Part shown: positions 10,055 through 20,010 of the stretch, piece after piece
How positions within the stretch are numbered: the stretch's first letter is position 1
Layout of the letters: every line of letters begins with the position of its first letter
Source: Microbacterium stercoris
GTDB lineage: Bacteria > Actinomycetota > Actinomycetes > Actinomycetales > Microbacteriaceae
Direction: 5' to 3'
Length of the DNA stretch: 64,000 nt
Assembly (NCBI RefSeq): GCF_017592545.1
Contig: NZ_JAGFOA010000005.1
Coordinates: forward strand, 207,163-271,162
Program-made: the position numbers and the translations under genes
The notes under the pieces: model-generated
Database searches by the model: none
What the model saw: only the letters and a program-made list of their open reading frames with translations
What the model was told of the DNA's origin: nothing

Positions 10055-10248
10055 GGTGTCTGCCTCCTCGATGTCGGTTCGGGTCCTGCGAGTTGCATCA
10101 CATGTAACCACTGCGGGCTGAGAAACCTGCCCAACCCTCGGCCTGTTTCGCTCAGCGCGTACGACGGCCCCCGCCTTGCCAGACGGGAGTAGACCGCCGG
10201 GGAGTGTCCGCCCGGGGATGTCCGTGGTCGCGATTAGCATCGAAGATT

Positions 10249-12336
10249 GTGACTGCCGAGTACTCCGCCCATCATCTCCAGGTCCTGGAAGGACTCGAGG
10301 CCGTCCGCAAGCGCCCGGGCATGTACATCGGCTCGAACGGCTCGCCCGGTCTGATGCACTGCCTGTGGGAGATCATCGACAACTCCGTTGACGAGGCGGT
10401 CGCGGGCAACGGCTCGAAGATCGACGTGATCCTCCACGCCGACGGCTCCGTCGAGGTGCGCGACCGCGGGCGCGGTGTGCCGGTCGACGTCGAGCCGCGC
10501 ACAGGGCTCACGGGTGTCGAGGTCGTGTACACGAAGCTGCACGCGGGTGGCAAGTTCGGCGGCGGCTCCTATGCCGCCTCTGGTGGACTGCACGGCGTGG
10601 GCGCCTCGGTGGTCAACGCGCTGTCCGAGCGCCTCGACGTCGAGGTCGACCGCAACGGCAAGACCTATGCCATGTCGTTCCACCGCGGCGAGCCCGGAGT
10701 GTTCGCCGACGCGCGTCCGGACGCCCCGTTCACCCCCTTCGAGGAGCGCAGCGAGCTGCGGGTCATCGGCAAGGTCGCCAAGGGCGTCACCGGAACGCGG
10801 GTGCGCTACTGGGCAGACCGGCAGATCTTCACCAAGGACGCCGCGTTCCAGCTGGACGATCTCGTCACGCGCGCGCGACAGACCGCCTTCCTCGTGTCGG
10901 GGCTCGAGATCGTGATCCGCGACGAGCGCCCGCTTGCTCAGCCGGACGGCGAGCTCGTGGAGACCTCGTACAAGTTCGACGGCGGCATCTCGGAGTTCGT
11001 CGACTTCCTGGCCACGGATGCGCCGGTCACCGACACCTGGCGACTGACCGGATCCGGCACCTTCAAGGAGACGGTGCCGATGCTCCAGGCGAACGGCCAC
11101 ATGGTCTCGACCGAGGTTGAGCGCGAGTGCCGTGTCGACATCGCGCTGCGCTGGGGCACGGGCTACGACACGGCGATCCGATCGTTCGTGAACATCATCT
11201 CCACGCCCAAGGGCGGCACGCACCAGACGGGCTTCGAACAGGAGCTGCTGAAGTTCCTGCGTGACCAGGTCTCTGCGAACGCCCGCCGCCTCAAGGTCGG
11301 CGCGAGCGAGAAGCTCGAGAAGGACGACGTGCTCGCCGGCCTCAGCGCCGTGCTCACCGTCACGCTGCCCGAGCCGCAGTTCGAAGGGCAGACGAAGGAA
11401 GTGCTCGGCACTCCCGCCGTGCGATCCATCGTCGCCAAGGTCGTGCGCGAGGCCCTCAAGGAGCGTTTCGCGTCGTCGAAGCGCGACGACAAGACGCAGA
11501 CGTCCATGGTGCTCGACAAGGTCGTCTCCGAGATGAAGGCGCGTGTCTCGGCCCGCGCGCACAAGGAGACCCAGCGCCGCAAGAACGCCCTCGAGAGCTC
11601 CTCGCTGCCGACGAAGCTCGTCGACTGCCGCACGCAGGATGTCGCGCAGTCCGAGCTGTTCATCGTCGAGGGCGACTCGGCGCTCGGCACCGCCAAGCTC
11701 GCGCGCAACAGCGAGTACCAGGCGCTGCTGCCCATCCGCGGCAAGATCCTCAACGTGCAGAAGGCCTCGGTCAGCGACATGTTGTCGAACGCCGAGTGCG
11801 CTTCGATCATCCAGGTGGTCGGTGCCGGATCCGGCCGCACGTTCGATCTCGATGCCGCGCGCTACGGCAAGGTCATCATGATGAGTGATGCGGATGTCGA
11901 CGGCGCCCACATCCGCACCCTTCTCCTCACGCTCTTCTACCGCTACATGCGCCCGCTCGTGGAAGCCGGCCGGGTCTTCGCCGCCGTGCCCCCTCTGCAC
12001 CGCGTGATCGTCGTGAACCCGGGCTCCAAGCCCAACGAGACGATCTACACGTACAGCGAGGCCGAGCTGCACAAGCTGCTCGACAAGCTGCGCAAGTCGA
12101 ACCGGAAGTGGCAGGAGCCCATCCAGCGCTACAAGGGCCTCGGCGAGATGGACGCGGATCAGCTGGCGGAGACCACGATGGCCCGCGACGGCCGTCTGCT
12201 GCGTCGCGTGCGCCTGGAGGACGTCGAAGCTGCGGGCCGGGTGTTCGAGGTGCTGATGGGCAACGAGGTCGGTCCGCGTCGCGAGTTCATCGTCGACTCG
12301 GCTGATCGCCTCTCACGCGAGTCGATCGACGCCTGA
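10249..12336 (+). CDS. parE: type IIA topoisomerase subunit B (ParE/GyrB-like)
   Basis: 695-residue ATPase subunit of a type IIA topoisomerase. The GHKL ATPase motifs are present: EIIDNSVDEA with the Mg-binding Asn, DRGRGVP, and the lid glycines in GLHGVGASVVNALS. The TOPRIM domain contains IVEGDSALG and DADVDGAHIRTLL. The C-terminus holds QRYKGLGEMDADQL. The GTG at 10249 is chosen because homologs begin near AEYSAHHLQVLEG; the ribosome site is weak. The partner A subunit lies 3 kb downstream on the opposite strand. Because actinobacteria carry the true gyrBA pair near the origin, this is probably topoisomerase IV, but the sequence alone does not exclude gyrase. Confidence 0.9.
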   Translation: MTAEYSAHHLQVLEGLEAVRKRPGMYIGSNGSPGLMHCLWEIIDNSVDEAVAGNGSKIDVILHADGSVEVRDRGRGVPVDVEPRTGLTGVEVVYTKLHAGGKFGGGSYAASGGLHGVGASVVNALSERLDVEVDRNGKTYAMSFHRGEPGVFADARPDAPFTPFEERSELRVIGKVAKGVTGTRVRYWADRQIFTKDAAFQLDDLVTRARQTAFLVSGLEIVIRDERPLAQPDGELVETSYKFDGGISEFVDFLATDAPVTDTWRLTGSGTFKETVPMLQANGHMVSTEVERECRVDIALRWGTGYDTAIRSFVNIISTPKGGTHQTGFEQELLKFLRDQVSANARRLKVGASEKLEKDDVLAGLSAVLTVTLPEPQFEGQTKEVLGTPAVRSIVAKVVREALKERFASSKRDDKTQTSMVLDKVVSEMKARVSARAHKETQRRKNALESSSLPTKLVDCRTQDVAQSELFIVEGDSALGTAKLARNSEYQALLPIRGKILNVQKASVSDMLSNAECASIIQVVGAGSGRTFDLDAARYGKVIMMSDADVDGAHIRTLLLTLFYRYMRPLVEAGRVFAAVPPLHRVIVVNPGSKPNETIYTYSEAELHKLLDKLRKSNRKWQEPIQRYKGLGEMDADQLAETTMARDGRLLRRVRLEDVEAAGRVFEVLMGNEVGPRREFIVDSADRLSRESIDA

Positions 12337-12347
12337 GCCGCAGGGGG

Positions 12348-13100
12348 TCAGGCGAGCAGCCCCGCAAGGCCTGACCACAGCACCGACACACCGCCCAGGA
12401 ACGACAGCACGAGGATGCTCCTGCGCGCCGCGCGCTCGGGAAGCCGGCTGGCGATGCGGGCGCCCACCAGCACGCCGGCGACGATCACGCTGCCCAGGAT
12501 CAGCCACATCCACCAGGTCCAGGCGAGCGTCGCAGAGGGGTCGAGCAGACCTGTCGCGACGACGGTCGTCGCGCTCATGATGAGGAAGAACGGCTGGAGC
12601 GCTGCCGCGTAGGCACGCTGTGGCCAGTCGCCGAGGGCGCCGTAGATGCCGACGGCCGGGGCCGCCAGGCCGACCGAACCGTTGAGCACTCCGGCGATCA
12701 GCCCCGTCACCGCGACCGGCGCATTGCCGGCAATCGGCTCCGCCGTGCGGTGCAGCCAGGCCGAGAGGCCGACCCCGATGAGGATCATCGCGCCCATCAC
12801 CGCCTTGAGCAGGGCCTCGTCGACGAGCCGTGCCAGCAGGATGCCCGGGACCACCCCCAGGAGTGCGGGCAGCAGCAGCCAGATCAGCCGCCGCCAGTGC
12901 ACGAGGCGCCACACCTGTGCCAGCACGAGCAGCGACGCGACGGCTCCCATGGCGTTCATGGCTGTCACCGCTGGGAGCGGTCCGAGTACCAGCACGAGCA
13001 CGGGCATCGCCACGAGTCCGAAGCCCATGCCCAAGGCACGCTGCCCCATCGCGCCGACGAGCGTGACTGCGCAGATCGCGCCGAACCCGAGGTCGATCAA
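12348..13100 (-). CDS. TSUP family (TauE/SafE) membrane transporter
   Basis: About 250 residues, almost entirely hydrophobic, with roughly eight membrane segments and the TSUP duplicated-repeat layout, including the glycine-rich GVLNGSVGLAAPAVGIYG in the second half. The family exports or imports sulfur oxyanions and organosulfonates; the substrate here is not known. The frame is open far upstream, antisense to parC. The likely start is TTG at 13100, 4 nt after the parC stop, with no clear ribosome site, so translation would rely on coupling. An internal start would lose the first membrane helix. It is convergent with parE, 11 bp apart. Confidence 0.8.
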   Translation of the reverse strand: MIDLGFGAICAVTLVGAMGQRALGMGFGLVAMPVLVLVLGPLPAVTAMNAMGAVASLLVLAQVWRLVHWRRLIWLLLPALLGVVPGILLARLVDEALLKAVMGAMILIGVGLSAWLHRTAEPIAGNAPVAVTGLIAGVLNGSVGLAAPAVGIYGALGDWPQRAYAAALQPFFLIMSATTVVATGLLDPSATLAWTWWMWLILGSVIVAGVLVGARIASRLPERAARRSILVLSFLGGVSVLWSGLAGLLA

Positions 13101-13104
13101 CGGA

Positions 13105-15570
13105 TCAGGCGTCGGGTGCGACGAGGGTTCGTCCGATCGAGGCGATCGAGGCCTCGAGGGGCTGGCCAGAGGCGTCTCGGCGCGCGAGGGTCTCGGGCAG
13201 CTTGCGCACAACGCCCGAGGCATCGACGGCACGGGCCGGATCGGGTCCGACCCACGCCAGCGTGATGCGGTTCTCGCCCTTGAGGAATGCGTGCGCGCGG
13301 ACGCCGCCCGTGGCGCGGCCCTTCGCCGGGAACTCGGAGAAGTCCGAGATCTTCGCCCGTCCGATCTCCATCCCGGCGATGGCGTCGGACGAGCCCGACA
13401 CGGTGACCACAACGGTCTCGTCACCGATGGCGGCGCCGAAGAACACCACCTCCGCCTTCGGCGCGAGCTTGATGCCCGCCATACCGCCGGCCGGCGCGCC
13501 CTGCGGACGCACGGACGCCGCCGAGAACCTCAGCAGCTGCGCGTCGGAGGTCACGAACACGAGCTCGGCCTCCTCGGGAGCTGACGCGGCGCCCACGACC
13601 GTATCGCCGGGCTTGAGGCCGATGACCTCGAGCTCGGGCTTGGGGGCGAGCGATGACGGCACGATGCGCTTGACCACACCCTGCGCCGTGCCGATCGCGA
13701 CGGGCACATCGGACCCGAGATCCACGAGGGTGACGATCTTCTCGGCGCGGTCGGTGAGGCCGACGTAGTCGTGCAGACGTGCGCCGACGCCGAGCTGCAC
13801 CGAGTTCGCGGGCACCGACGGCAGATCGACGGGATGGAAGCGCACCACGCGTCCCTTCGACGTCAGCGCGCCGACCTCTCCGCGGATCGTCGCCTCGACG
13901 GTCGTGAGGATCGCGTCGTGCTTGCTGCGACGCCCCGGCGCCGCCAGCTGCTGGCCTTCTGGCACCTCGATGCGCACGGCGCGGCCCGTCGTCGACAGCG
14001 CGATGGTGGTGGGCCCGTCGGCGATCTGCAGATCCGGCTCGCCCTTCTTGCTGCGCGGCGCGGCGGGCTTGCCGTTCATCAGCAGCGTTCGGCGGGGCGT
14101 CGCGTGCTTCTCGGCCGTGGCGTCGAGTTCCAGCGCGACCTGCCGGCGCAGCAGCGTGTCCGATCCGAGCAGCTCCTCGAGCGCGGCGATCTCCGCGAGC
14201 AGCGCGTCCCGCTCCTGCTCGAGCTCGATACGCGAGAACTTCGTGAGTCGGCGCAGACGCAGTTCCAGGATGTACTCCGCCTGGATCTCATCGAGATCGA
14301 AGACGCTGCAGAGCTTCGTCCGCGCCTGCTCCGACGTGTCGGACGAGCGGATGACCTGGATCACCTCGTCGATGTCCAGGATGGCCGTCAGAAGGCCGGC
14401 AACGAGGTGCAGGCGCTCCTGTCGCCGGGCGAGACGATAGCGGCTGCGGCGCGTCACGACCTGGAGGCGGTGGTCGATGTAGACGCGCAGCAGATCCTTG
14501 AGGCCCAGTGTGCGCGGCTGCCCGTCGACGAGCGCCACGTTGTTGATCGAGAACGAGTCCTCGAGCGGCGTGAGCTTGTACAGCAGCTCGAGCACGGCGT
14601 GCGGGTCGAAGCCGGTCTTGACGCCGATGACCAGCCGCAGCCCGTTGTTGCGGTCGGTGAGGTCGGCGACATCCGAGATGCCCTGCAGCTTCTTGGACTG
14701 CACGGCGTCCTTGAGCTTCTCGATGACGCGCTCGGGGCCGACCATGTACGGCAGCTCCGTGATGACGATGCCGGTGCGGCGAGGCGCGACCTGCTCGATG
14801 GACACCTTGCCGCGCAGCTTGAAGGCGCCGCGACCGGTCTCGTAGGCATCCCTGACGCCGTCGAGCCCTACGAGGATCCCGCCGGAGGGGAAATCGGGGC
14901 CGGGCACGAACTCCATGAGCTCCGCGGTCGTCGCCTCAGGGTGCTCGAGGAGGTGGGTGGCGGCCGCGACGACCTCGCTGAGGTTGTGCGGTGCCATGTT
15001 CGTCGCCATGCCGACGGCGATGCCGCTCGCCCCGTTGACGAGCAGGTTGGGGTACGCCGCTGGAAGCACGGCGGGCTGCTGGAACTGTCCGTCGTAGTTC
15101 GGGATGAAGTCGACCGCGTCCTCGTCGATGTCCTCCGTCAGCGACAGGGCAGGGCGGTCGAGGCGCACTTCGGTGTAGCGAGCGGCCGCCGGACCGTCAT
15201 CGAGCGACCCGAAGTTCCCGTGCCCGTCGACGAGGGGGACACGCAGCGCGAAGTCCTGCGCGAGGCGCACAAGCGCGTCGTAGATCGCGCTGTCACCGTG
15301 CGGGTGGAGCTTTCCCATCACCTCGCCGACGACGCGGGCGCTCTTCACGTGCCCGCGGTCGGGGCGCAGGCCCATCTCCGCCATCTGGTAGATGATGCGC
15401 CGCTGAACGGGCTTCAGTCCGTCGCGAGCATCGGGCAGGGCACGCGAATAGATGACCGAGTAGGCGTACTCGAGGTACGAACCCTGCATCTCCTGCTCGA
15501 GGGCGATGTCCTCGATGCGCTCCGGAGCGGATCCGGACGTGTTCGCGGATGCCGGGGTCGTGCGCGCCAT
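13105..15570 (-). CDS. parC: type IIA topoisomerase subunit A (ParC/GyrA-like)
   Basis: 821-residue DNA-cleaving subunit. The quinolone-resistance region [11 protein letters not shown] spans residues 89-99, with Ser94 at the position often mutated in resistant strains and a wild-type-like sequence here. The catalytic tyrosine is Y132 in AARYTEVRL. The coiled-coil tower follows, then the C-terminal blades. The start ATG at 15570 yields a short variable tail before EDIALEQEM. It pairs with the B subunit at 10249-12336, which is convergent across the TSUP gene rather than in the same operon. The TSUP gene begins 4 nt after its stop. Confidence 0.9.
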   Translation of the reverse strand: MARTTPASANTSGSAPERIEDIALEQEMQGSYLEYAYSVIYSRALPDARDGLKPVQRRIIYQMAEMGLRPDRGHVKSARVVGEVMGKLHPHGDSAIYDALVRLAQDFALRVPLVDGHGNFGSLDDGPAAARYTEVRLDRPALSLTEDIDEDAVDFIPNYDGQFQQPAVLPAAYPNLLVNGASGIAVGMATNMAPHNLSEVVAAATHLLEHPEATTAELMEFVPGPDFPSGGILVGLDGVRDAYETGRGAFKLRGKVSIEQVAPRRTGIVITELPYMVGPERVIEKLKDAVQSKKLQGISDVADLTDRNNGLRLVIGVKTGFDPHAVLELLYKLTPLEDSFSINNVALVDGQPRTLGLKDLLRVYIDHRLQVVTRRSRYRLARRQERLHLVAGLLTAILDIDEVIQVIRSSDTSEQARTKLCSVFDLDEIQAEYILELRLRRLTKFSRIELEQERDALLAEIAALEELLGSDTLLRRQVALELDATAEKHATPRRTLLMNGKPAAPRSKKGEPDLQIADGPTTIALSTTGRAVRIEVPEGQQLAAPGRRSKHDAILTTVEATIRGEVGALTSKGRVVRFHPVDLPSVPANSVQLGVGARLHDYVGLTDRAEKIVTLVDLGSDVPVAIGTAQGVVKRIVPSSLAPKPELEVIGLKPGDTVVGAASAPEEAELVFVTSDAQLLRFSAASVRPQGAPAGGMAGIKLAPKAEVVFFGAAIGDETVVVTVSGSSDAIAGMEIGRAKISDFSEFPAKGRATGGVRAHAFLKGENRITLAWVGPDPARAVDASGVVRKLPETLARRDASGQPLEASIASIGRTLVAPDA

Positions 15571-15650
15571 ACTGCTTCTCTCACCTGCTGTCGAAGGGCC
15601 CGGGTGCGGGTCTCTGATCGGGCAACGCGCGTCGTGCGAGACTTGCCCGG

Positions 15651-16769
15651 ATGCCTCCCATCGTACCGACGGGCCCCGCGGCGGCCCGGAGCCTCACCGA
15701 TGTCGCGCCGGACATCCTGCGTTCCCTCGACGGCGGCGGCGCGCTGAAGCCCGCGCGCTCCGCGGTGCTCTTCGTCATCGACGGGCTCGGCGCGATCCAG
15801 CTGCGCGCGCACGCGGGTCACGCTCGACGTCTGGCCGCATCGTTCGGGAAGAAGGACGTCGCACGATCCGTGTTCCCGTCGACGACGGCGGCGGCGCTCA
15901 CCTCGATCCTCACGGGCGCGCATCCGGGCGAGCACGGCCTCGTCGGGTACCGCGTACTGGATCCGGCGCAGGGTCGACTGACGAATCAGCTCAACGGCTA
16001 CGAGAACGACGGGCTGGATCCGGCGACCTGGCAGCGCCGCACCACGGTCTTCGAGACGGCAGTGGCAGAGGGGCGCCGGGCATTCGCCGTCGGCATGTCG
16101 GAGTACGCCAAGAGCGGTCTCACCGCGGCGGTTCTGCGGGGGGCGGAGTACGTCGGCGCCGATGAGGTGCGGATGCGCGTGCGTCTCGCCTACGAGCTGG
16201 CAGCGGGGGAGTCCGGCTCGCTCGTCTACTGCTATCTGCCGGAGATCGACAAGGCCGGGCACAGGCGAGGCGTCGATTCCGCCGCTTGGCTCGCCGCGCT
16301 CGAGGACGTCGACGCGGCATTCGCCGCCCCGGTCCCGGCGGGGGTCGGCGCGATCGTCACTGCCGACCACGGAATGGTGGACGTGCCTCGGCATCGCCAC
16401 GTGCTGCTGCAGCACGGTGATCCCCGTCTCTCCGGTGTCGCGCATCTCGGCGGCGAGCCCCGCCTGCTGCATGTCTATCTCGAGCCGGGGGTCGATCCCT
16501 CGACGGCGGCATCGGTGTGGACGGAGCATTCCGGCAAGTCCGCGGAGGTGGCCACGCGCGATGAGGCGATTGCCGCCGGGCTGTTCGGGCCTGTCGACGT
16601 CGCGGTGCGCCCGCGCATCGGCGACCTGCTGATCGCGGCCCGCGGATCGTGGGCGTTCTACGACGACCGACTCGACGACAAGCGGCCGCAGGACATGGTC
16701 GGTCAGCACGGCTCCGTGAGTCCCGAGGAGACGACGGTGCCGTTCCTGCGGCTCGGGGCCTACTCCTAG
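15651..16769 (+). CDS. alkaline phosphatase superfamily phosphodiesterase/pyrophosphatase
   Basis: 372-residue member of the type I phosphodiesterase/nucleotide pyrophosphatase group. Metal-site and nucleophile motifs are in order: VIDGLG (Asp44), FPSTTAAAL with the nucleophilic threonine at 78 or 79, [12 protein letters not shown] (Asp and His), TADHGM, and a late His in MVGQHGS. It hydrolyses a phosphodiester or pyrophosphate bond; the substrate is unknown. No signal peptide is seen, so it is probably cytosolic. The ATG at 15651 begins the family-like region. It is divergent from parC (80 bp) and convergent with sepH. Confidence 0.85.
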   Translation: MPPIVPTGPAAARSLTDVAPDILRSLDGGGALKPARSAVLFVIDGLGAIQLRAHAGHARRLAASFGKKDVARSVFPSTTAAALTSILTGAHPGEHGLVGYRVLDPAQGRLTNQLNGYENDGLDPATWQRRTTVFETAVAEGRRAFAVGMSEYAKSGLTAAVLRGAEYVGADEVRMRVRLAYELAAGESGSLVYCYLPEIDKAGHRRGVDSAAWLAALEDVDAAFAAPVPAGVGAIVTADHGMVDVPRHRHVLLQHGDPRLSGVAHLGGEPRLLHVYLEPGVDPSTAASVWTEHSGKSAEVATRDEAIAAGLFGPVDVAVRPRIGDLLIAARGSWAFYDDRLDDKRPQDMVGQHGSVSPEETTVPFLRLGAYS

Positions 16770-16809
16770 CCCGCGTCGGGCGCGGCCAAGACGCGAACGG
16801 CCCGAGTGG

Positions 16810-17877
16810 TCAGTCGTCGGTGCGCGCGCCGAAGACGATGTCGTCCCAGGACGGCATGGACGCGCGGCCGCGGCGGCGCGGAGTCTCGTCCTCCTTGGGC
16901 GACTCGGCCTGCGCCTCGGGCTCGTCCTCATCGGCGACGGACACGGGGGTGGCGGAGGGAGCCGAGAAGAGGTTCACGAGCGTGCGCCGCTCGACCTCGT
17001 GGTGCTCCTCGGGGGCCTCGGGCGTCTCGTCGCCCAGCTCGATGTCGAACGCGGGCGCGGGCTCGCGCTGACCGCGCCGGCGGCGCAGGGCCTCCAGCAG
17101 ATCGGCGGTGTCGGAGCTGGGCGCCTGCGCGCCGGGTGCGCGCTTCGTCGCGAAGTCCCTGACGGTCGCGGAGGAATCCGGATCGGCGCCCGCCTCCGGC
17201 ACACGTCGCGGCCCGAAGGCACCCGAATCGAAGCGATCCTCGGAATCGGGCACGTTCTCGGCCGGCGGCACGACGGTGTCGAGCGCGCGAAGACGCGGGA
17301 TCAGCCCCTCCGGCATCGGGCCCTGGCGCGAGAGCTGGGTGGCGTCGCTGTTCAGCGGCGAGAGGGCGCTCCGGCGAGGTTCGAAGCTCCAGCGGGCATC
17401 GTGCTCGACGTCGTTCGCGATGAACTCGAGCTTGACGATCCAGCCCGCCTCCTCCTTCCAGCTCGTCCAGCGCTCGCCCGTGGCGCCGAGATCGGCGAGC
17501 TTCGAGCGGATGGCGACTCCGAAGGTCGGGTTCTCGTCCTGTTGCAGCTCGATGCCCATGAGCACGGGCACGGCCAGCGCCTGGCCGACGATGTGCTCGC
17601 GCTCGGCGAGCACGGGGCCCTCGAACCGGCGCACGTCCTCGACGCGGGCGTCGAGCAGCTGTGCGACGTCCTCCGCCGACATGCCGGCGCGGATGTGGGT
17701 CTGGATCTCACGCGGGCTCGGCAGAGGGACCCGCGGCCCGGCGGGTGCCTGCGCGCGGTCGATCTTGCGGATCTCCGAGCGGAGCACATCGTCGATGGCG
17801 AGCGTGAACCGCTGGCCGGCCTCGGTGGCCAAGACCAGCTGTCCGTCCTCGGTTCCGATGATGGTGAGCGATTCCAT
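16810..17877 (-). CDS. sepH: septation protein SepH
   Basis: 355-residue actinobacterial division protein (DUF3071/SepH), known in Streptomyces to bind FtsZ and promote Z-ring assembly. The conserved N-terminal domain runs from MESLTIIGTEDG through a helix-turn-helix-like segment (SAEDVAQLLDARVEDVRRFEGPVL) to about residue 160. The rest is a long disordered acidic and Pro/Arg-rich tail ending in a conserved short WDDIVFG motif. The start ATG at 17878 side has an AGGAGG site. It is convergent with the phosphodiesterase gene and divergent from the DUF4193 gene across a 255-bp gap. Confidence 0.9.
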   Translation of the reverse strand: MESLTIIGTEDGQLVLATEAGQRFTLAIDDVLRSEIRKIDRAQAPAGPRVPLPSPREIQTHIRAGMSAEDVAQLLDARVEDVRRFEGPVLAEREHIVGQALAVPVLMGIELQQDENPTFGVAIRSKLADLGATGERWTSWKEEAGWIVKLEFIANDVEHDARWSFEPRRSALSPLNSDATQLSRQGPMPEGLIPRLRALDTVVPPAENVPDSEDRFDSGAFGPRRVPEAGADPDSSATVRDFATKRAPGAQAPSSDTADLLEALRRRRGQREPAPAFDIELGDETPEAPEEHHEVERRTLVNLFSAPSATPVSVADEDEPEAQAESPKEDETPRRRGRASMPSWDDIVFGARTDD

Positions 17878-18132
17878 GCTCAGCCTCCTCTGGCTCGCCT
17901 CTGACGCCGCGGCAGATCACGACGCGCCGCGTGCGTTCACGACTCGGCCATGGTTTCACGCGCCGGCGCGAACGCCGGGAATACCGTGGGCGTGCCGCGA
18001 GTTCCGTCAGCTGCACGCGCCCGTCGTGCACGCGTATTTGCGTTCACAGCAAAGGGCGTGCAGACTATCGCCGCTCCGCCGCATCTGGCGGGGTGTGCAC
18101 CACAGCTGATGAAAGAAGTGTGACCCACTCAC

Positions 18133-18429
18133 ATGGCAACCGATTACGACGCCCCCCGCAAGACCGAGGACGACGGAAACGAGTCGATCGAGGCCCTCAA
18201 GGCGCGCGTGCCCGACACCATGTCGGGTTCGGTGGACGTGGAGGACGCGGACAACCCGTCGAGCTTCGACCTTCCGGGCGCGGACCTCTCGAACGTCGAG
18301 CTGGATGTCGTGGTGCTTCCGGCGCAGGACGACGAGTTCACCTGCATGAACTGCTTCCTGGTGAAGCACCGCTCGCAGATCGACCACGAGGGCGCCAACG
18401 GCCCGATCTGCAAGGACTGCGCGGCCTGA
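18133..18429 (+). CDS. DUF4193 family protein
   Basis: 98-residue actinobacterial protein of unknown function. It starts MATDYDAPR with an acidic N-terminal half and ends in a treble-clef-like C-terminal section with CMNC and CKDC, four cysteines likely to hold zinc. The length and both motifs match the family. The start ATG at 18133 has an AAAGAAG sequence about 12 nt upstream. The 255 bp before it, shared with the divergent sepH promoter, contains no recognisable gene. Confidence 0.9.
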   Translation: MATDYDAPRKTEDDGNESIEALKARVPDTMSGSVDVEDADNPSSFDLPGADLSNVELDVVVLPAQDDEFTCMNCFLVKHRSQIDHEGANGPICKDCAA

Positions 18430-18452
18430 CGCCGCGGCGGGCCCGGGAGGGC

Positions 18453-18956
18453 TCAGCCGGCGCTCTGAGCGTGACGAACGGCCGCCGCCAGGCGGTCGGG
18501 AGTGCGCGATGAGAGCGTCCACGACGACACGGGGTCGTCGGGATCGATGTCCGGAAGGACGACGATCCCGGCGACCCCTCCTCGTATGAGGTGCCACCCT
18601 CGTGCGTCGAGGCCGGTCGAGCGCGCCGCGCGGGCCGCCTCGTCTGTGAGTGGGACAGGCTCCCCGAGAAGGGCGACGTCGATGTGCGCGCGGCCCGCGC
18701 GCAGCTCCCGCCCGACGACCTCGATCACCGGGGATCCCAGGATGAGCGCGGTGATGACCGCGACGCCGACGGCGAAGCCGATCGCCAGGGAGAGCGCGCC
18801 GTCCATGCGGACGAAGACGAGCGAGGCCATCGGCGCCACGACGGCGGCGGAGCCGAGGATCCACAGGGACGGCGTGAGGCGCTCCCTGTAGAGCGGACGG
18901 GCGGACTCTGCGCGCGGGGGCTGGGAAGGCCGGGCGGGCGGCGTTGTGTTCTGCAT
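18453..18956 (-). CDS. DUF3093 family membrane protein
   Basis: 167-residue protein with two adjacent membrane helices (about residues 30-75, rich in Ala/Val/Leu) followed by a soluble domain ending in ...GGVAGIVVLPDIDPDDPVSSW, a pattern typical of DUF3093. Function unknown. The start ATG at 18956 follows a GAGGG site at short spacing. Its start is only 12 bp from the start of the divergent dut gene, so their 5' regions must overlap. Confidence 0.85.
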   Translation of the reverse strand: MQNTTPPARPSQPPRAESARPLYRERLTPSLWILGSAAVVAPMASLVFVRMDGALSLAIGFAVGVAVITALILGSPVIEVVGRELRAGRAHIDVALLGEPVPLTDEAARAARSTGLDARGWHLIRGGVAGIVVLPDIDPDDPVSSWTLSSRTPDRLAAAVRHAQSAG

Positions 18957-18968
18957 TACCCTCGTGGA

Positions 18969-19421
18969 GTGACCGAAACCGTGGACGTTCCCATCATCGC
19001 ATCGGCCCTGCCGGTGTACGCGCACCCCGGCGACGCCGGCGCGGATCTGATGGCGTCTGAGGCCGTGCATCTCGCGCCGGGTGAGCGCGCGCTCGTCGGC
19101 ACGGGCGTCCGCATCGCTCTTCCCGAGGGGTATGCCGCTTTCGTGGTTCCGCGCTCCGGCCTGGCCGCCAAGCACGGCATCACCATCGTCAACGCGCCCG
19201 GCACCATCGACGCGGGCTACCGCGGCGAGATCAAGGTGGCGCTCCTGAACACCGACCCTCGCGAGGCGTTCGACATCGCGGTGGGAGACCGGATCGCGCA
19301 GCTGATCCTCATGCCGGTGCCTCGGGCGCGATTCATCCCGGTGGACGAGCTCCCCGACAGCGTCCGCGGTGGCGGCGGGTTCGGATCCACCGGAATTCTT
19401 TCCCAGGGAGGGAACGCATGA
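18969..19421 (+). CDS. dut: dUTP diphosphatase
   Basis: 150-residue trimeric dUTPase that converts dUTP to dUMP and keeps uracil out of DNA. All five family motifs are visible: HPGDAGADL, PRSGLAAKHGI, GTIDAGYRGE, DRIAQLIL and the C-terminal GGGGFGSTG. The frame is open further upstream, but the GTG at 18969 begins the conserved domain; the purine-rich GTGGA before it almost abuts the start, so the mRNA may have a very short leader. The stop overlaps the DUF3710 start by 4 bp. Confidence 0.95.
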   Translation: MTETVDVPIIASALPVYAHPGDAGADLMASEAVHLAPGERALVGTGVRIALPEGYAAFVVPRSGLAAKHGITIVNAPGTIDAGYRGEIKVALLNTDPREAFDIAVGDRIAQLILMPVPRARFIPVDELPDSVRGGGGFGSTGILSQGGNA

Positions 19422-20002
19422 GCGACGAGCTCGAGAACGGAAAGTCCGCCCCCGGCGACCGCGCCACGGCAGGTCCGCTGGATGAGACCGAGGCCAATCC
19501 GGTCCGCCCCTACATCGACCTCGGCGGCATCAAGGTGCTTCCGCGCGAGGGACTGAACCTGCGCCTCGAGGTGGAGGAGCAGACCAAGCGCATCGTGGCG
19601 GTGGGTCTGGACTATGCCGACTCCACCCTGCAGGTGCAGCCGTTCGCGGCGCCCCGCACCTCGGGTCTCTGGGAGGAGACGCGCGCGCAGATCCGCGACC
19701 AGGTGCGTCAGCAGGGCGGCCGCGTCGAGGAGCGCGAGGGCCCTCTGGGTGCCGAGCTTCTCGCCGAGGTGCCGGTCGTCGCGGGTTCAGACGCCCAGAT
19801 GCGCCTCGCACGCTTCGTCGGGGTGGACGGTCCGCGGTGGTTCCTGCGCGGTGTCATCGGCGGTGCCGGCGCGTCGGATCCGGTCGCGGCCGAGCAGGTC
19901 GAGTCGCTCTTCCGCTCGATCGTCGTCGTGCGCGGCGGGGCCCCGATGCCTCCGCGCGACCTCATCCCGCTGAAGATGCCGTCGACGCCCGCCACGGCCT
20001 GA
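19418..20002 (+). CDS. DUF3710 family protein
   Basis: 194-residue soluble protein of a family found next to dut across actinobacteria. The ATGA overlap with dut indicates coupling. It carries a charged N-terminal tail, then a conserved core beginning PYIDLGGIKVLPREG and ending near the AEQVESLFRSIVVVRG segment. No catalytic motif is recognised and no function is known. Typical length for the family. Confidence 0.88.
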   Translation: MSDELENGKSAPGDRATAGPLDETEANPVRPYIDLGGIKVLPREGLNLRLEVEEQTKRIVAVGLDYADSTLQVQPFAAPRTSGLWEETRAQIRDQVRQQGGRVEEREGPLGAELLAEVPVVAGSDAQMRLARFVGVDGPRWFLRGVIGGAGASDPVAAEQVESLFRSIVVVRGGAPMPPRDLIPLKMPSTPATA

Positions 20003-20010
20003 GACGCGCG

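Noticed and set aside
10234..12072. 612-codon minus-strand frame opposite parE
   Set aside because: Shadow of a conserved topoisomerase gene; no recognisable domain.
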